Assembly: GCF_024385505.1 (NCBI RefSeq)
Contig: NZ_JANFLT010000007.1
Coordinates: forward strand, 1-64,000
Length of the DNA: 64,000 nucleotides
Origin: Arthrobacter zhaoxinii
GTDB lineage: Bacteria; Actinomycetota; Actinomycetes; Actinomycetales; Micrococcaceae
Reading direction: 5' to 3'
Part shown: piece by piece, positions 46,762 through 54,547 of the stretch
Layout: each line of letters starts with the position of its first letter
How positions within the stretch are numbered: position 1 is the stretch's first letter
Notes under the pieces: generated by a model
The model's input: the letters and a program-made list of their open reading frames with translations, nothing else
Told to the model about the DNA's origin: nothing
Database searches by the model: none
Made by a program: the position numbers and the translations under genes

Positions 46762-48350
46762 ACCCGGCTCTCATCCATCATGTTGCGCAGGTAATCCGCA
46801 GTCCGCAGCGGGTCCTGGGCGGCAAGGGCATCGAGTTCCGCGCGTTTGCGCTCATGGTCGGTGGCAGCGGCGACAATCTGCATCGATGCGGTGTCCAGCG
46901 GAACCACAGCCGGCTCGGGAAGCATCGCCAATGCCGTAGGCGGCGCCAGCGGGTCCAGCTCCGGCAGTTCGCCGATGTCGATGGCTTCGCGGTTCTGCCG
47001 GCGGGAGCGCATGGCGTAGGCGACGAGCGCCAGGATGAGCACCAGGACAATACCTGCCACGATGATGCCCATCTGGAGCATCTGTGCGCGGCGTTCGGCT
47101 TCTTCCGCCGCCTGTGCGTCGGCCAGGGCATCCTGGGCGCTGGTGGCGCCGTCCGCGTTGAAGGAGACCATTTCCACGGTGATTTCATCGCCGCGTTCGG
47201 CGTTGATGCCGGCGGCGGTCGCAACGAGTGCTTCCAGGTCCGCGACATTCAATCCGGCGGCCGCATTGGTGTTCAGCGCTACGGAGACTGTCTGGCGGTT
47301 CAGGGAACCAGCCGGGATCTCCCGGGTTTCGGTCACCTTGTTCACGGCGTTGTTTCTGGTGCTGGTTTCCGAGCGGAAGGCGCCGTCGTCGCTGGTTCCG
47401 TTGGGCACGGCAATGTTGTCCGGCCCGAGGATGCCTGCGGCTCCGCCTTCGGCACCGCCGGTGTATTCCTCGGTGCTGGTGGCTTCGTTCAGCGCGGGGG
47501 TGTCCTGCGGTGCGGTAAAGGATTCCTCCACGCGGTTGGCGGATTCGTAGTTCATGTCCGCTGCCACGGCTACCGTGGCGTTGCCGGGACCGACGACGCG
47601 GTCCAGCATGGTCTGCACGGAGGCGGTGATGCGCTGTTCATAGTCGGTGGCCTGCTTGTCGGCTGAGCCGATGGCTCCGGTGCCGACGGCGGAGAGCACG
47701 GTGCCGGTGGCATCGATTACGGCAACATCGGTGGACTGCATACCGTCCACCGAGGCCGAGGTCAGGTGCACAATGGCCTGCACCTGGTCGGAGCTGAGGG
47801 TGCTCCCGCTCTGCGTTTCCACGAACACCGAGGCGGTGGGATCAACCTTTTCGGAGACAAAGACGGTGTCTTCCGGGATGGCCAGCTGCACTGAGGCGTT
47901 CTTCACGCCGTCGATGGCACCGACGGTCTTGGCGATTTCGCCTTCCAGGGCCCGCTTGTAGGTGACGGACTGCTGGAATTCGGAGGAGGTCACGCCCATT
48001 TCGTCCAGCAGCGAATAGCCGCCGGTGGATTCGGACGGCAGGCCGGCGCCGGCGGCTTTGAGCCGCTGGTCGTACACGTGTTCCTCGGGAACCATGATGG
48101 TTCCGCCGCCGTCGGCTACCTCGTAGGGCACGCCGTCGGTCTTGAGCTGTTCAACAATGCTGTTGGCATCCGTGGCTTCGAGACCGGAGAACAGCGGGGT
48201 GTACGCCGGCTTGGTCAGCCACGACGTGAGCAGGGCGATGCCGAGGGCCACCACGGCAATGCCGATGATGGCAATGGTCTTCTGCGCCAGGGTGAACTGG
48301 CCAACGGTCTTGCCTACGCGACCGGTCATCGCGCTCAGGGGACCGGGCAT
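46758..48350 (-). CDS. fliF: flagellar MS-ring protein FliF
   Basis: This 530-residue protein has a first membrane helix at about 27-47, a periplasmic ring-building (secretin/TadE-like) region with FSGLEATDANSIVEQLKTDG, a second helix at about 428-448, and a C-terminal FliG-binding tail. It is the base platform of the motor. It shares a base with fliE and overlaps fliG. Confidence 0.96.
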   Translation of the reverse strand: MPGPLSAMTGRVGKTVGQFTLAQKTIAIIGIAVVALGIALLTSWLTKPAYTPLFSGLEATDANSIVEQLKTDGVPYEVADGGGTIMVPEEHVYDQRLKAAGAGLPSESTGGYSLLDEMGVTSSEFQQSVTYKRALEGEIAKTVGAIDGVKNASVQLAIPEDTVFVSEKVDPTASVFVETQSGSTLSSDQVQAIVHLTSASVDGMQSTDVAVIDATGTVLSAVGTGAIGSADKQATDYEQRITASVQTMLDRVVGPGNATVAVAADMNYESANRVEESFTAPQDTPALNEATSTEEYTGGAEGGAAGILGPDNIAVPNGTSDDGAFRSETSTRNNAVNKVTETREIPAGSLNRQTVSVALNTNAAAGLNVADLEALVATAAGINAERGDEITVEMVSFNADGATSAQDALADAQAAEEAERRAQMLQMGIIVAGIVLVLILALVAYAMRSRRQNREAIDIGELPELDPLAPPTALAMLPEPAVVPLDTASMQIVAAATDHERKRAELDALAAQDPLRTADYLRNMMDESRV

Positions 48351-48655
48351 CAGGCCTGCATCCGCATGATTTCGTTGAACGCGTCAACGCCCTTGTTCCG
48401 CACGGCGGCAACAAGTTCCAAGGTGACGGACGCCCGGGTGGAGGCGATGGTGGCGGCATGGATGTCATCCAGATCCCCGGTGACTGCCTGCACGGCGAGC
48501 GTCTTGGAGGTGGACTGCAGCTCGGTGATGCCGTCCACGGCTCCGGTGAGCTGCGTGGCAAAGGAGGAACCGTCAGTGGCGGCGGCAGGCCTGGCGGCGT
48601 CCACGTAACCCGTCGGGGTGGTGCCGCTGACGGCGGCGATGGCGGGAACGGGCAT
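48350..48655 (-). CDS. fliE: MS ring-rod junction protein FliE
   Basis: This 101-residue protein has a C-terminal FliE segment (ASTRASVTLELVAAVRNKGVD then AFNEIMRMQ). It joins the rod to the MS ring and export gate. It is tightly packed between flgC and fliF. Confidence 0.94.
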   Translation of the reverse strand: MPVPAIAAVSGTTPTGYVDAARPAAATDGSSFATQLTGAVDGITELQSTSKTLAVQAVTGDLDDIHAATIASTRASVTLELVAAVRNKGVDAFNEIMRMQA

Positions 48656-49047
48656 TAGGAGCGTCCAATCTGGAGTGCTGCTTCGTAGGTGCTCTTGGCA
48701 CGGTCAACCACGGCCGCATTGGCTTCATAGCCGCGCTGGGCGAGGATCAGGTTGCCCATCTGCTCCGAGAGGTCAATGTCCGGGTAGCGGACATAGCCTT
48801 CGGCGTCGGCCAGGGCGTGGTCGGGCTGGTACACCACCCGGCCTTCAGCGTCGCCGTACTGGACGCCGGCAACCTCCACTCCGGTGCCATTCGGTCCTTC
48901 CTGCGCCACGATGTAGCGGGCCTGGAAGGCAGCACCGTCGGTGCTGGAGACATTGTTGGCGTTGGCCAGGTTGTCGGAGACTGCGTCAAGCCACTTGCGG
49001 TGGGTGGTAAGTCCGGTGGCGGCAATGCCGATGGCATCGAAAGTCAT
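48655..49047 (-). CDS. flgC: flagellar proximal rod protein FlgC
   Basis: This 130-residue rod protein has the N-terminal motif LTTHRKWLDAVSDNLANANN and C-terminal MGNLILAQRGYEANAAVVDR. Order flgB-flgC-fliE is standard. Confidence 0.95.
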   Translation of the reverse strand: MTFDAIGIAATGLTTHRKWLDAVSDNLANANNVSSTDGAAFQARYIVAQEGPNGTGVEVAGVQYGDAEGRVVYQPDHALADAEGYVRYPDIDLSEQMGNLILAQRGYEANAAVVDRAKSTYEAALQIGRS

Positions 49048-49388
49048 TAGTTGGTCCTCAGTGCGGTGCGCAGGGAGTTGGCTTCTCCACCGACGGCCTG
49101 GGTGGCGAATTGGTAGCGCAGCACCGTGTCGATGTTGGACAACGTTTCGGTGTCCAGGTTGACGTTGCTGCCGTCCAGGCGGGTGGGTTCAAGGGAACGC
49201 TCAGTGGTGGGCGCAACTGCGCCGCTGCCGGCTTTTACTGATTTAGCGAGGGCGTCCTCAAAGGTGACGCGCTGGGCCTGATATCCGGGCGTGTTCACAT
49301 TCGCGATATTGCTCGCAATGGTCCGCTGGCGGAGGGCAAGGCCGTCCAGTGCGCTTTGAAGCGCAATGGAGGATACGGAATCGAACAC
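49047..49388 (-). CDS. flgB: flagellar proximal rod protein FlgB
   Basis: This 113-residue rod protein has RQRTIASNIANVNTPGYQAQ and the typical C-terminal NIDTVLRYQFATQAVGG. It is the first gene of the long rod/MS-ring/ATPase/hook operon. The GTG start has only a weak ribosome-binding site (CTGGG), so its translation may depend on the structured leader upstream. Confidence 0.95.
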   Translation of the reverse strand: MFDSVSSIALQSALDGLALRQRTIASNIANVNTPGYQAQRVTFEDALAKSVKAGSGAVAPTTERSLEPTRLDGSNVNLDTETLSNIDTVLRYQFATQAVGGEANSLRTALRTN

Positions 49389-49422
49389 AGTGTGAACCCA
49401 GGTTTCGCTAAAGGGACAGTGC

Positions 49423-49462
49423 GGCCGATCCGTGGCCTTTTACATGAGCTATCCGTGCTCAC
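49423..49462 (-). promoter_or_regulatory. flgB leader: two tandem GGA-loop hairpins (predicted CsrA sites)
   Basis: In the predicted flgB transcript, GUGAGC-ACGGAUA-GCUCAU (49444-49462) starts at about the first base, and GGCC-ACGGAUC-GGCC (49423-49437) follows. Both expose ACGGAU in a 7-nt loop, with the GGA triplets 23 nt apart, suited to one CsrA dimer. Confidence 0.6.
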
Positions 49463-49468
49463 TAATTG

Positions 49469-49495
49469 TTATCGGCACATTTTGCGAATGCGTAA
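49469..49495 (-). promoter_or_regulatory. sigma-28 promoter for flgB operon
   Basis: Minus strand TTAC (49492-49495), 15 bp, GCCGATAA (49469-49476). Transcription would begin near 49462, about 75 nt before flgB. Most of the 49389-49573 gap is thus promoter and leader. Confidence 0.78.
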
Positions 49496-49573
49496 GTCAT
49501 AACCGAGTAATTTTTCCGTTTTTGCCGGGTATGGGTTAAGGGAAAAGTAAGCAGCCTTGCATTCCAGCTGCTT

Positions 49574-49915
49574 TTAGCCGTCCACTTCCAGGTAAACGGC
49601 TGACGGCGCCGGACCGGTCACGCTGCTGATCAGCAGAGATTGCTTGCGGTTGGTCCGTGATTCGTTCCGCAGCTGTGCGTAGGCACGGGACTGTGCCTTG
49701 GACAGCAGCCGGGCGCGGACCATCAGTGCTTCCGGGAGCGGTCCGAGCTCGGCCGGCGGATCCCAATCGGCGGCCGCTTCGCGGGCCTGTTCCGCAACGG
49801 TGCCTTCGAGGAAGGTTTCCAGGTTGTCTTCGAGCTGGGTGAGGACGGTTCCCCAGAGCGCCAGGTTGGCCAGCTCCCCGGGGGTGCGGTACAGCTCTTC
49901 CGGTTCAGCCGACAC
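49574..49915 (-). CDS. small protein at the FliT position
   Basis: This 113-residue protein follows fliS and overlaps it by 11 nt (GTG at 49915). It is predicted helical, with PGELANLALWGTVLTQLEDN and a basic, Arg/Lys-rich second half ending in a short beta-like tail. FliT, the FliD chaperone, usually occupies this place, but I see no firm sequence match. The longer upstream frame is only a shadow of fliS. Confidence 0.6.
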   Translation of the reverse strand: MSAEPEELYRTPGELANLALWGTVLTQLEDNLETFLEGTVAEQAREAAADWDPPAELGPLPEALMVRARLLSKAQSRAYAQLRNESRTNRKQSLLISSVTGPAPSAVYLEVDG

Positions 49916-50366
49916 CGAGGATCGCTCCCCTAGCGCCGGCGGCGGCGGGGACTGCACCGGCTCCGGGTGCCGGCTGGGCTGCGGGAAGCTGCGCGGCGGC
50001 GTCGTGCCAGGCCACGCGGAGCGGCTCCAGCAGGTCGATGCATTCACGGGTGAGCTTCGCGTTCCGGCCCACGTTGGCACTCACGAGGGTGGAGAACGAG
50101 TACGTGTAGATCGCCTGCAGGTTCTCCGCGCCGTCCCACACATCTGTTTTCAGGGTACCCAGCAGCTCGGTAATGATGGCCTGCGCGTGGATCAGGTTCT
50201 CGGATGCCACGGCCCAGTCGGCCTGCTGCTGCGCAGTTTCCGCGCGGGTCAGGTCCAGCAGGAGGCGGTCATACAGCATGGTCAGCAGGCGGGCCGGGGA
50301 GGCCGACATTACCGCGTTGCGGGCGTATTCGGCCCGTTTGGCGGCCATTGAGTAGTTCACGTTCAC
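49905..50366 (-). CDS. fliS: flagellin chaperone FliS
   Basis: This 153-residue helical chaperone has the FliS signature ASPARLLTMLYDRLLLDLTRAE and an Ala/Pro-rich tail of about 25 residues beyond the usual end. It prevents premature flagellin polymerisation and, in Bacillus, helps FliW couple to flagellin export. Its start overlaps the fliD stop. Confidence 0.94.
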   Translation of the reverse strand: MNVNYSMAAKRAEYARNAVMSASPARLLTMLYDRLLLDLTRAETAQQQADWAVASENLIHAQAIITELLGTLKTDVWDGAENLQAIYTYSFSTLVSANVGRNAKLTRECIDLLEPLRVAWHDAAAQLPAAQPAPGAGAVPAAAGARGAILGVG

Positions 50367-51694
50367 TTCTTACTCGAGGAGGCGGAGAAGGAATCCAGCT
50401 GGGAGGTGAGCCAGTCCATTTGGCTGTTGAGCTTGCCGAGCGTGACTTCGAGGGTGGACCAGGTCCGGGTCAGTGTGGCCTGCCGGGATGACAGCCGGCG
50501 GTCCCAGTCCGCAATCTGCGTGTTCAGGGACTTGACTTCGCTCTCCTGGCCCTTGATCCGCAGGGTGATGCTGCCCTCGTACTTGTCCGAGATCTGCTTG
50601 CCGGCGGTCTCTACCCGGGAGGCAATGGTCTGCAGGGCGGCCTGGGTTTTTTCCGGGTCGGCTTTCAGGGCGGCGGCGAACTTGTCGGCATTGAATTCCA
50701 CCGTGCCGTCCTTGGTGATGACGATGCCGATTTCCGACGGCGACCGGCCGTCCACCGGGGACGTGGCGGCCCGCATGATCGTGTCCTTGAGCGCCCGCAC
50801 CCCCGAGTCACCGGTGAACTGGCCGCCGGAGGCTTTGGTGGTGCCGTCGGCGGTGGACACGCTGACGGCGGAGTTCCGGTTGATGTAGCTGAAGACGTCC
50901 ACCAGACCGGCCACGAGATTCGCCGCTACATCGGTGACGGCCTTCTCGTCGCGGTTCACGCTGACGGTGACCGGGGCGGCGGAGACTTCCTTGACCGAGA
51001 CATCCACCCCGGGGAGCAGATCCGCGAAGGTGTTGGTGGCGGACGTGATGAGAGTTTCCGCGCCGGCTACCCCTGCCCACAGGGTGACCTGCGCGTCCTG
51101 GGCGGGTCGGATATTGCCAAGGTCCGTGCCGTTGTGCGAAATGCTGAACGCACCCTCGCTGCCGGTGGCGGTGGCGGTGAACTGCATGCGGTACTGGGCT
51201 ACGCCGTCGACGCTGCCGGCGGCGATCTTCACGGCCGTGACGCCGAGGTTGGCCTTGTTGACGGTGTTGATGACCTCGTCCAGGCTCTTGCCCGCGGTGT
51301 CGAATTCGGTAATGGTGCCGTCCGCGGAAATGGACAGGGCGTCGCCGTTGGGCCAGGCCGCCATGGCTCCGGAGAGGGATACCTGGGCGGTGGCGAGCCT
51401 GTCGACGCGGATGTCCAGTGCACCTGCGGCTGCCCCCGGCTTGGTAACGACGGTGACCTTGTCCGAGGATGCGGTGGCAGAGTAGAGATCTGTTCCGGCA
51501 GGTTTTGCCACCTTGCCGGCGCTCTCCGCCAGGGAGGCGATCTTGGCGTTCAGGTTCTGCAGTGCGGTAACGAAGGTCTGGCTGGAGCTGACTTTTTGCT
51601 TCAGCATTGCCTGCGGGCGGGCTTCCACCGCCATCAGCTGGGCGATCATGGCCGTGGTGTCGGTACCGGTGGTGATGCCGTCTATGCCTGCCAT
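50363..51694 (-). CDS. fliD: filament cap protein FliD
   Basis: This 443-residue protein has the FliD N-terminal motif (IDGITTGTDTTAMIAQLMAVE) and a C-terminal coiled coil (SLNTQIADWDRRLSSRQATL). It caps the growing filament. The ATG follows AGAAGGAGCGGG. The gene heads a fliD-fliS-FliT-position unit with a long leader. Confidence 0.94.
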   Translation of the reverse strand: MAGIDGITTGTDTTAMIAQLMAVEARPQAMLKQKVSSSQTFVTALQNLNAKIASLAESAGKVAKPAGTDLYSATASSDKVTVVTKPGAAAGALDIRVDRLATAQVSLSGAMAAWPNGDALSISADGTITEFDTAGKSLDEVINTVNKANLGVTAVKIAAGSVDGVAQYRMQFTATATGSEGAFSISHNGTDLGNIRPAQDAQVTLWAGVAGAETLITSATNTFADLLPGVDVSVKEVSAAPVTVSVNRDEKAVTDVAANLVAGLVDVFSYINRNSAVSVSTADGTTKASGGQFTGDSGVRALKDTIMRAATSPVDGRSPSEIGIVITKDGTVEFNADKFAAALKADPEKTQAALQTIASRVETAGKQISDKYEGSITLRIKGQESEVKSLNTQIADWDRRLSSRQATLTRTWSTLEVTLGKLNSQMDWLTSQLDSFSASSSKK

Positions 51695-51767
51695 GCCCGC
51701 TCCTTCTGCTTCTGTGCTGCGCTGACCGGGCCGGGCCCGGACATGGGAACGGCAGGTACTGGGCTGA

Positions 51768-51806
51768 CGGCGGAGGCTGTGAGGTCCAAGTCATCTGCCT
51801 CCGCCG
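51768..51806 (-). promoter_or_regulatory. stem-loop between fliC and fliD (fliD leader hairpin or fliC terminator)
   Basis: On the minus strand a 10-bp GC stem encloses a 19-nt loop containing UUGGACC. It could end fliC transcription, but no U-run follows. If the candidate promoter at 51807-51833 is real, the stem-loop is the 5' end of the fliD message and offers GGA in its loop like the other leaders. Confidence 0.45.
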
Positions 51807-51833
51807 CCAGCGGCCATTTACCTGCCGGTGTTA
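51807..51833 (-). promoter_or_regulatory. candidate degenerate sigma-28 promoter for fliD
   Basis: Minus strand TAAC (51830-51833), exactly 15 bp, then GCCGCTGG (51807-51814), 6 of 8 bases of the strong GCCGATAG form. Position and spacing support it, but the -10 is weak. Confidence 0.35.
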
Positions 51834-51850
51834 CTGGTGGTGCTTACTTA

Positions 51851-52759
51851 CTACTGCAGGAGCTGCATCACGCCGCTGTTCATCTGGTTGGCCTGGGACA
51901 GCATTGCGGTGCCGGCCTGGGACAGGATCTGCGAGCGGGTGAAGCTTGCCATTTCCTGAGCCATGTCCGTATCGGTGATGCGGGACTTGGCAGCGGAGAG
52001 GTTCTCGACGGAAACGTTCAGCGACTTGGTTACTGATTCCAGCCGGTTCTGGGAAGCACCCAGCTCGGAGCGCTGGCCGGAGATGGCCTTGATGGCCGCA
52101 TCGAGACTCTTGATCGTTACCCCTGCTTCCGCAGTGGTCCCTACCTTGAACGCCGTGGCACCGGCTGCGGCACCAAAGGACTCGGTCGTCGCTGTCCCGA
52201 CGCCGGTGGTCGCGTCAAACGTGGTTCCCATCAGGCTGGTGGTGACGTTGCCGAGCTTCACTGCGATGGTGTCGGCGGCGCTTCCGCCCGCACCAACCTG
52301 AACGTTGATGATGCCCTTGTCAGTTCCCGAGCCGGCGGTGCCGTCGAGCAGGTTGATGCCGTTGAAGTTGGTACCTGAAACGATGCGGTTGAGTTCCTTG
52401 CCCAGCTCATTCGCTTCCGTCGAGATCGCGGCGCGTGACTCAGCATTGTTCGAGTCGTTACCGCCCTGCACCGCGAGGTCGCGCATACGGTTCAGGATGG
52501 AGTGGACCTCGGTCAGGGCGCCTTCAGCGGTCTGGATGACGCTGATGCCGTCCTGGGCGTTGCGGGCTGCAACGGTCATGCCGCTGACCTGGTTCTTCAG
52601 GCCTTCCGAGATGGCCAGGCCGGCTGCGTCATCGGCAGCACGGTTGATGCGCAGGCCGCTGGAAAGCTTCTCCAGGGACTTAGCCTGTGCATTCTGGTTC
52701 ATGTTCAGGTTGCGGTAGGCGTTGGTTGCCGCGGTGTTGGTGTTGATTGTGAAACCCAT
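51851..52759 (-). CDS. fliC: flagellin
   Basis: This 302-residue flagellin has the conserved N-terminal D0/D1 region (INTNTAATNAYRNLNMNQNA, then SSGLRINRAADDAAG) and C-terminal D1/D0 (QNRLESVTKSLNVSVENLSA, ending QANQMNSGVMQLLQ). The middle domain is short, so D2/D3 are minimal. It is the only flagellin gene in the window. It has its own sigma-28 promoter and a structured leader with predicted CsrA sites. Confidence 0.97.
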   Translation of the reverse strand: MGFTINTNTAATNAYRNLNMNQNAQAKSLEKLSSGLRINRAADDAAGLAISEGLKNQVSGMTVAARNAQDGISVIQTAEGALTEVHSILNRMRDLAVQGGNDSNNAESRAAISTEANELGKELNRIVSGTNFNGINLLDGTAGSGTDKGIINVQVGAGGSAADTIAVKLGNVTTSLMGTTFDATTGVGTATTESFGAAAGATAFKVGTTAEAGVTIKSLDAAIKAISGQRSELGASQNRLESVTKSLNVSVENLSAAKSRITDTDMAQEMASFTRSQILSQAGTAMLSQANQMNSGVMQLLQ

Positions 52760-52766
52760 GATGTAT

Positions 52767-52809
52767 TCCTCCGTGAGTGGGCTGTGTTCGCAGGCCCATC
52801 CATGGGCCT
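52767..52809 (-). promoter_or_regulatory. flagellin leader: CsrA-type hairpin plus GGA site on the Shine-Dalgarno
   Basis: RNA AGGCCCA-UGGA-UGGGCCU (52792-52809) is a 7-bp hairpin with GGA in a tetraloop, about 4 nt from the predicted 5' end. The Shine-Dalgarno region ACGGAGGA (52767-52774) is a second ANGGA site, the two GGA triplets lying 29 nt apart. This is the layout of the Bacillus hag leader. Confidence 0.72.
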
Positions 52810-52819
52810 ACACCACTAG

Positions 52820-52846
52820 TTATCGGCGGAGCACCAAGGGGTGTTA
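52820..52846 (-). promoter_or_regulatory. sigma-28 promoter for fliC
   Basis: Minus strand TAAC (52843-52846), 15 bp, GCCGATAA (52820-52827), the consensus FliA/SigD -10. Predicted start near 52813 gives a leader of about 54 nt. Confidence 0.85.
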
Positions 52847-52894
52847 GCAGTTTGGGAAAAGAATTTGAAATAAAGATTTACGGCGGCGGAAAGC

Positions 52895-53758
52895 CTAGGA
52901 AGCGGCCGGCTTGAACGTCACGGGCCGGCCGGGCAGCCCGGGGACCAGCCCCTGCGTTCCGGGAAAAACCGGTGCCAGATGGTGCCGTGTAATACCGCCG
53001 GCGGTACGGTCCCCCACCGAGGTGAGGTAGGCATTGCGGCGGGCCGGGGCAATCCGGGACTGGAGTTCCGGTGCGGCACTGGTGTCGGAGTAATGCGTGC
53101 CCAGGCCGTCACGGAGCAGGCGGACGGCCTCTGCGCGCTGCTGGGACACGGCGGAGTGGGTGCTGCCCAGCTCTTCGGCTATTTCCTTGACCGTGCGGTC
53201 GTGGAAGTAGATCTCCTCTATGACGTACCGCATCTTCTCCGGCAGGGCGGCGACGGCGGCCTGCAGGTACTTCAGGCGTTCCGAAGCCAGGAGGGAACCT
53301 TCCGGCGACGGCATATCAGCGACGAGGAAGTCAGCCACGGACTCGTCCAGGCTGCACACTGTGCGGGATGCGTCGGAAAGGGCATCCTCGGCCACCATAC
53401 GATCCACACCCAAAGCGGAGGCGATTTCGTCCACGTTCGGGGTGCGGCCCAGGGCGGCAGTCAGGGTTTCCTTCACCGCGAGGGTTTCCTTGATCCGACG
53501 GCGGGCCGAGCGGGTGGCCCAGTCATTGGAGCGCATCTCGTCGGCAAACGCTCCGATGATGCGGCGCCGGGCATAAGCGCCGAAAGGCACACCCAGATTC
53601 GGGTCGAACGAAGCGGCCGACGTTATCAGGGCAATGGACCCGACGGAGGCCAGGTCGTCACGCGAGAGGTGCGTGGCCTTGGCGCAGACTTCGGATACGA
53701 GATAACCGACCAATGGCAGATTTTCCACCACCATGGCATTACGTGCAGAATGATTCAT
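52895..53758 (-). CDS. fliA: flagellar sigma factor FliA (sigma-28)
   Basis: This 287-residue FliA/WhiG-type sigma-70 protein has region 2 (LSRDDLASVGSIALITSAAS, FGAYARRRIIGAFADEMRSN), region 3 and region 4 (RTVKEIAEELGSTHSAVSQQ). A C-terminal tail of about 60 residues goes beyond the usual end. It sits directly upstream of its strongest predicted target, fliC. Its ATG follows GGGGGT. No sigma-28 site is seen for fliA itself, and no flgM anti-sigma gene is in the window. Confidence 0.94.
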   Translation of the reverse strand: MNHSARNAMVVENLPLVGYLVSEVCAKATHLSRDDLASVGSIALITSAASFDPNLGVPFGAYARRRIIGAFADEMRSNDWATRSARRRIKETLAVKETLTAALGRTPNVDEIASALGVDRMVAEDALSDASRTVCSLDESVADFLVADMPSPEGSLLASERLKYLQAAVAALPEKMRYVIEEIYFHDRTVKEIAEELGSTHSAVSQQRAEAVRLLRDGLGTHYSDTSAAPELQSRIAPARRNAYLTSVGDRTAGGITRHHLAPVFPGTQGLVPGLPGRPVTFKPAAS

Positions 53759-53886
53759 TTTTGGACCCCCAAGTCCTTGTTCCCCAACAGTCCCCCAACT
53801 GCAACCGTTAAACGCGCTGGCTTAGTGGTCAGTGGCTGAGTCCGCTGGTGAATCCACTCTCGAGCGCTTTAGCTGAAACATACCAC

Positions 53887-53913
53887 TAACATTCAAGATG
53901 AACCGGCCGATAG
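53887..53913 (+). promoter_or_regulatory. sigma-28 promoter for flgN-flgK-flgL-fliW
   Basis: TAAC (53887-53890), 15 bp, GCCGATAG (53906-53913). Predicted start about 53920 gives a leader of about 120 nt before flgN. Confidence 0.78.
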
Positions 53914-53920
53914 TGTTTTG

Positions 53921-53948
53921 TGGCGGACATATTGGAATATGCCCGCCA
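53921..53948 (+). promoter_or_regulatory. flgN leader hairpin with UGGA loop (predicted CsrA site)
   Basis: TGGCGG pairs with CCGCCA (one A-C mismatch follows) and CATAT with ATATG, leaving the tetraloop TGGA at 53933-53936. The hairpin lies at the 5' end of the predicted transcript. Downstream, AGGAGG before the flgN ATG is a further GGA site. Confidence 0.62.
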
Positions 53949-54042
53949 ATCCGAAGACTTTTGCCGCAGGTTGGGGCCTGGAATCAGACGTCTTATTCCG
54001 TACCAGAGATATTCAGTGCACTACCTAGGAGGTGAGCCAGGC

Positions 54043-54528
54043 ATGGGTACCCAGAGACTCTCGGCCCTTCTATGGGAAGAGCGTGAATTGTTGGAACTTC
54101 TTGTGTTCAAGCTCGAAGAAGAACAACTGCTGCTTACCTCCGGAAAAACCAAATGGCTGACGCACGCCACCCGTGAGGTTGAACAGGTCCTCGAGCGGCT
54201 CCGCGCCGCCGATCTCGGCCGGGCCGTCGCCGTCGCCGGCCTCGCCGTCGAATGGGGCACCTCCGAAGATGCGACCCTGCGCGAATTAGTGGCCGCGGCA
54301 CCCGCCGGCCCCTGGACGGAAATCTTCAACGCCCATCTGCAGGCCATGACGGAGCTGACCGTGAAGATCCGCGAACTGCGCGATATTAACGAACAGTTCC
54401 TGCGCGCTGCAGCACGGTCCGCCCAGGAAACACTGGCGGGACTGAATCCCGAGGCAAACACCTACACGGCGGCCGGCACCTCGGCCACCCGCATGTCAGC
54501 CGCCCGGCTGGTTGACCAGAGCATTTGA
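54043..54528 (+). CDS. flgN: FlgN-type chaperone for hook-filament junction proteins
   Basis: This 161-residue helical protein starts MGTQRLSALLWEERELLELL, a FlgN-like segment, and lies just before flgK, whose product FlgN delivers to export. ATG 54043 is preceded by AGGAGGTG at good distance. An in-frame GTG at 53920 exists, but the extra 41 codons are AT-rich, contain the leader hairpin and do not look like coding sequence. Confidence 0.85.
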   Translation: MGTQRLSALLWEERELLELLVFKLEEEQLLLTSGKTKWLTHATREVEQVLERLRAADLGRAVAVAGLAVEWGTSEDATLRELVAAAPAGPWTEIFNAHLQAMTELTVKIRELRDINEQFLRAAARSAQETLAGLNPEANTYTAAGTSATRMSAARLVDQSI

Positions 54529-54547
54529 CGTTAGGGACTCCTAGACA

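Noticed and set aside
49389-49468. Terminator reading of the flgB leader hairpins
   Set aside because: The stems are short, have no U-run and lie immediately after a consensus sigma-28 promoter, so a leader role is more likely.
53920-54042. Upstream GTG start extending FlgN by 41 residues
   Set aside because: The segment is AT-richer, includes a stable hairpin at the predicted transcript start, and ATG 54043 has a near-perfect AGGAGGTG.
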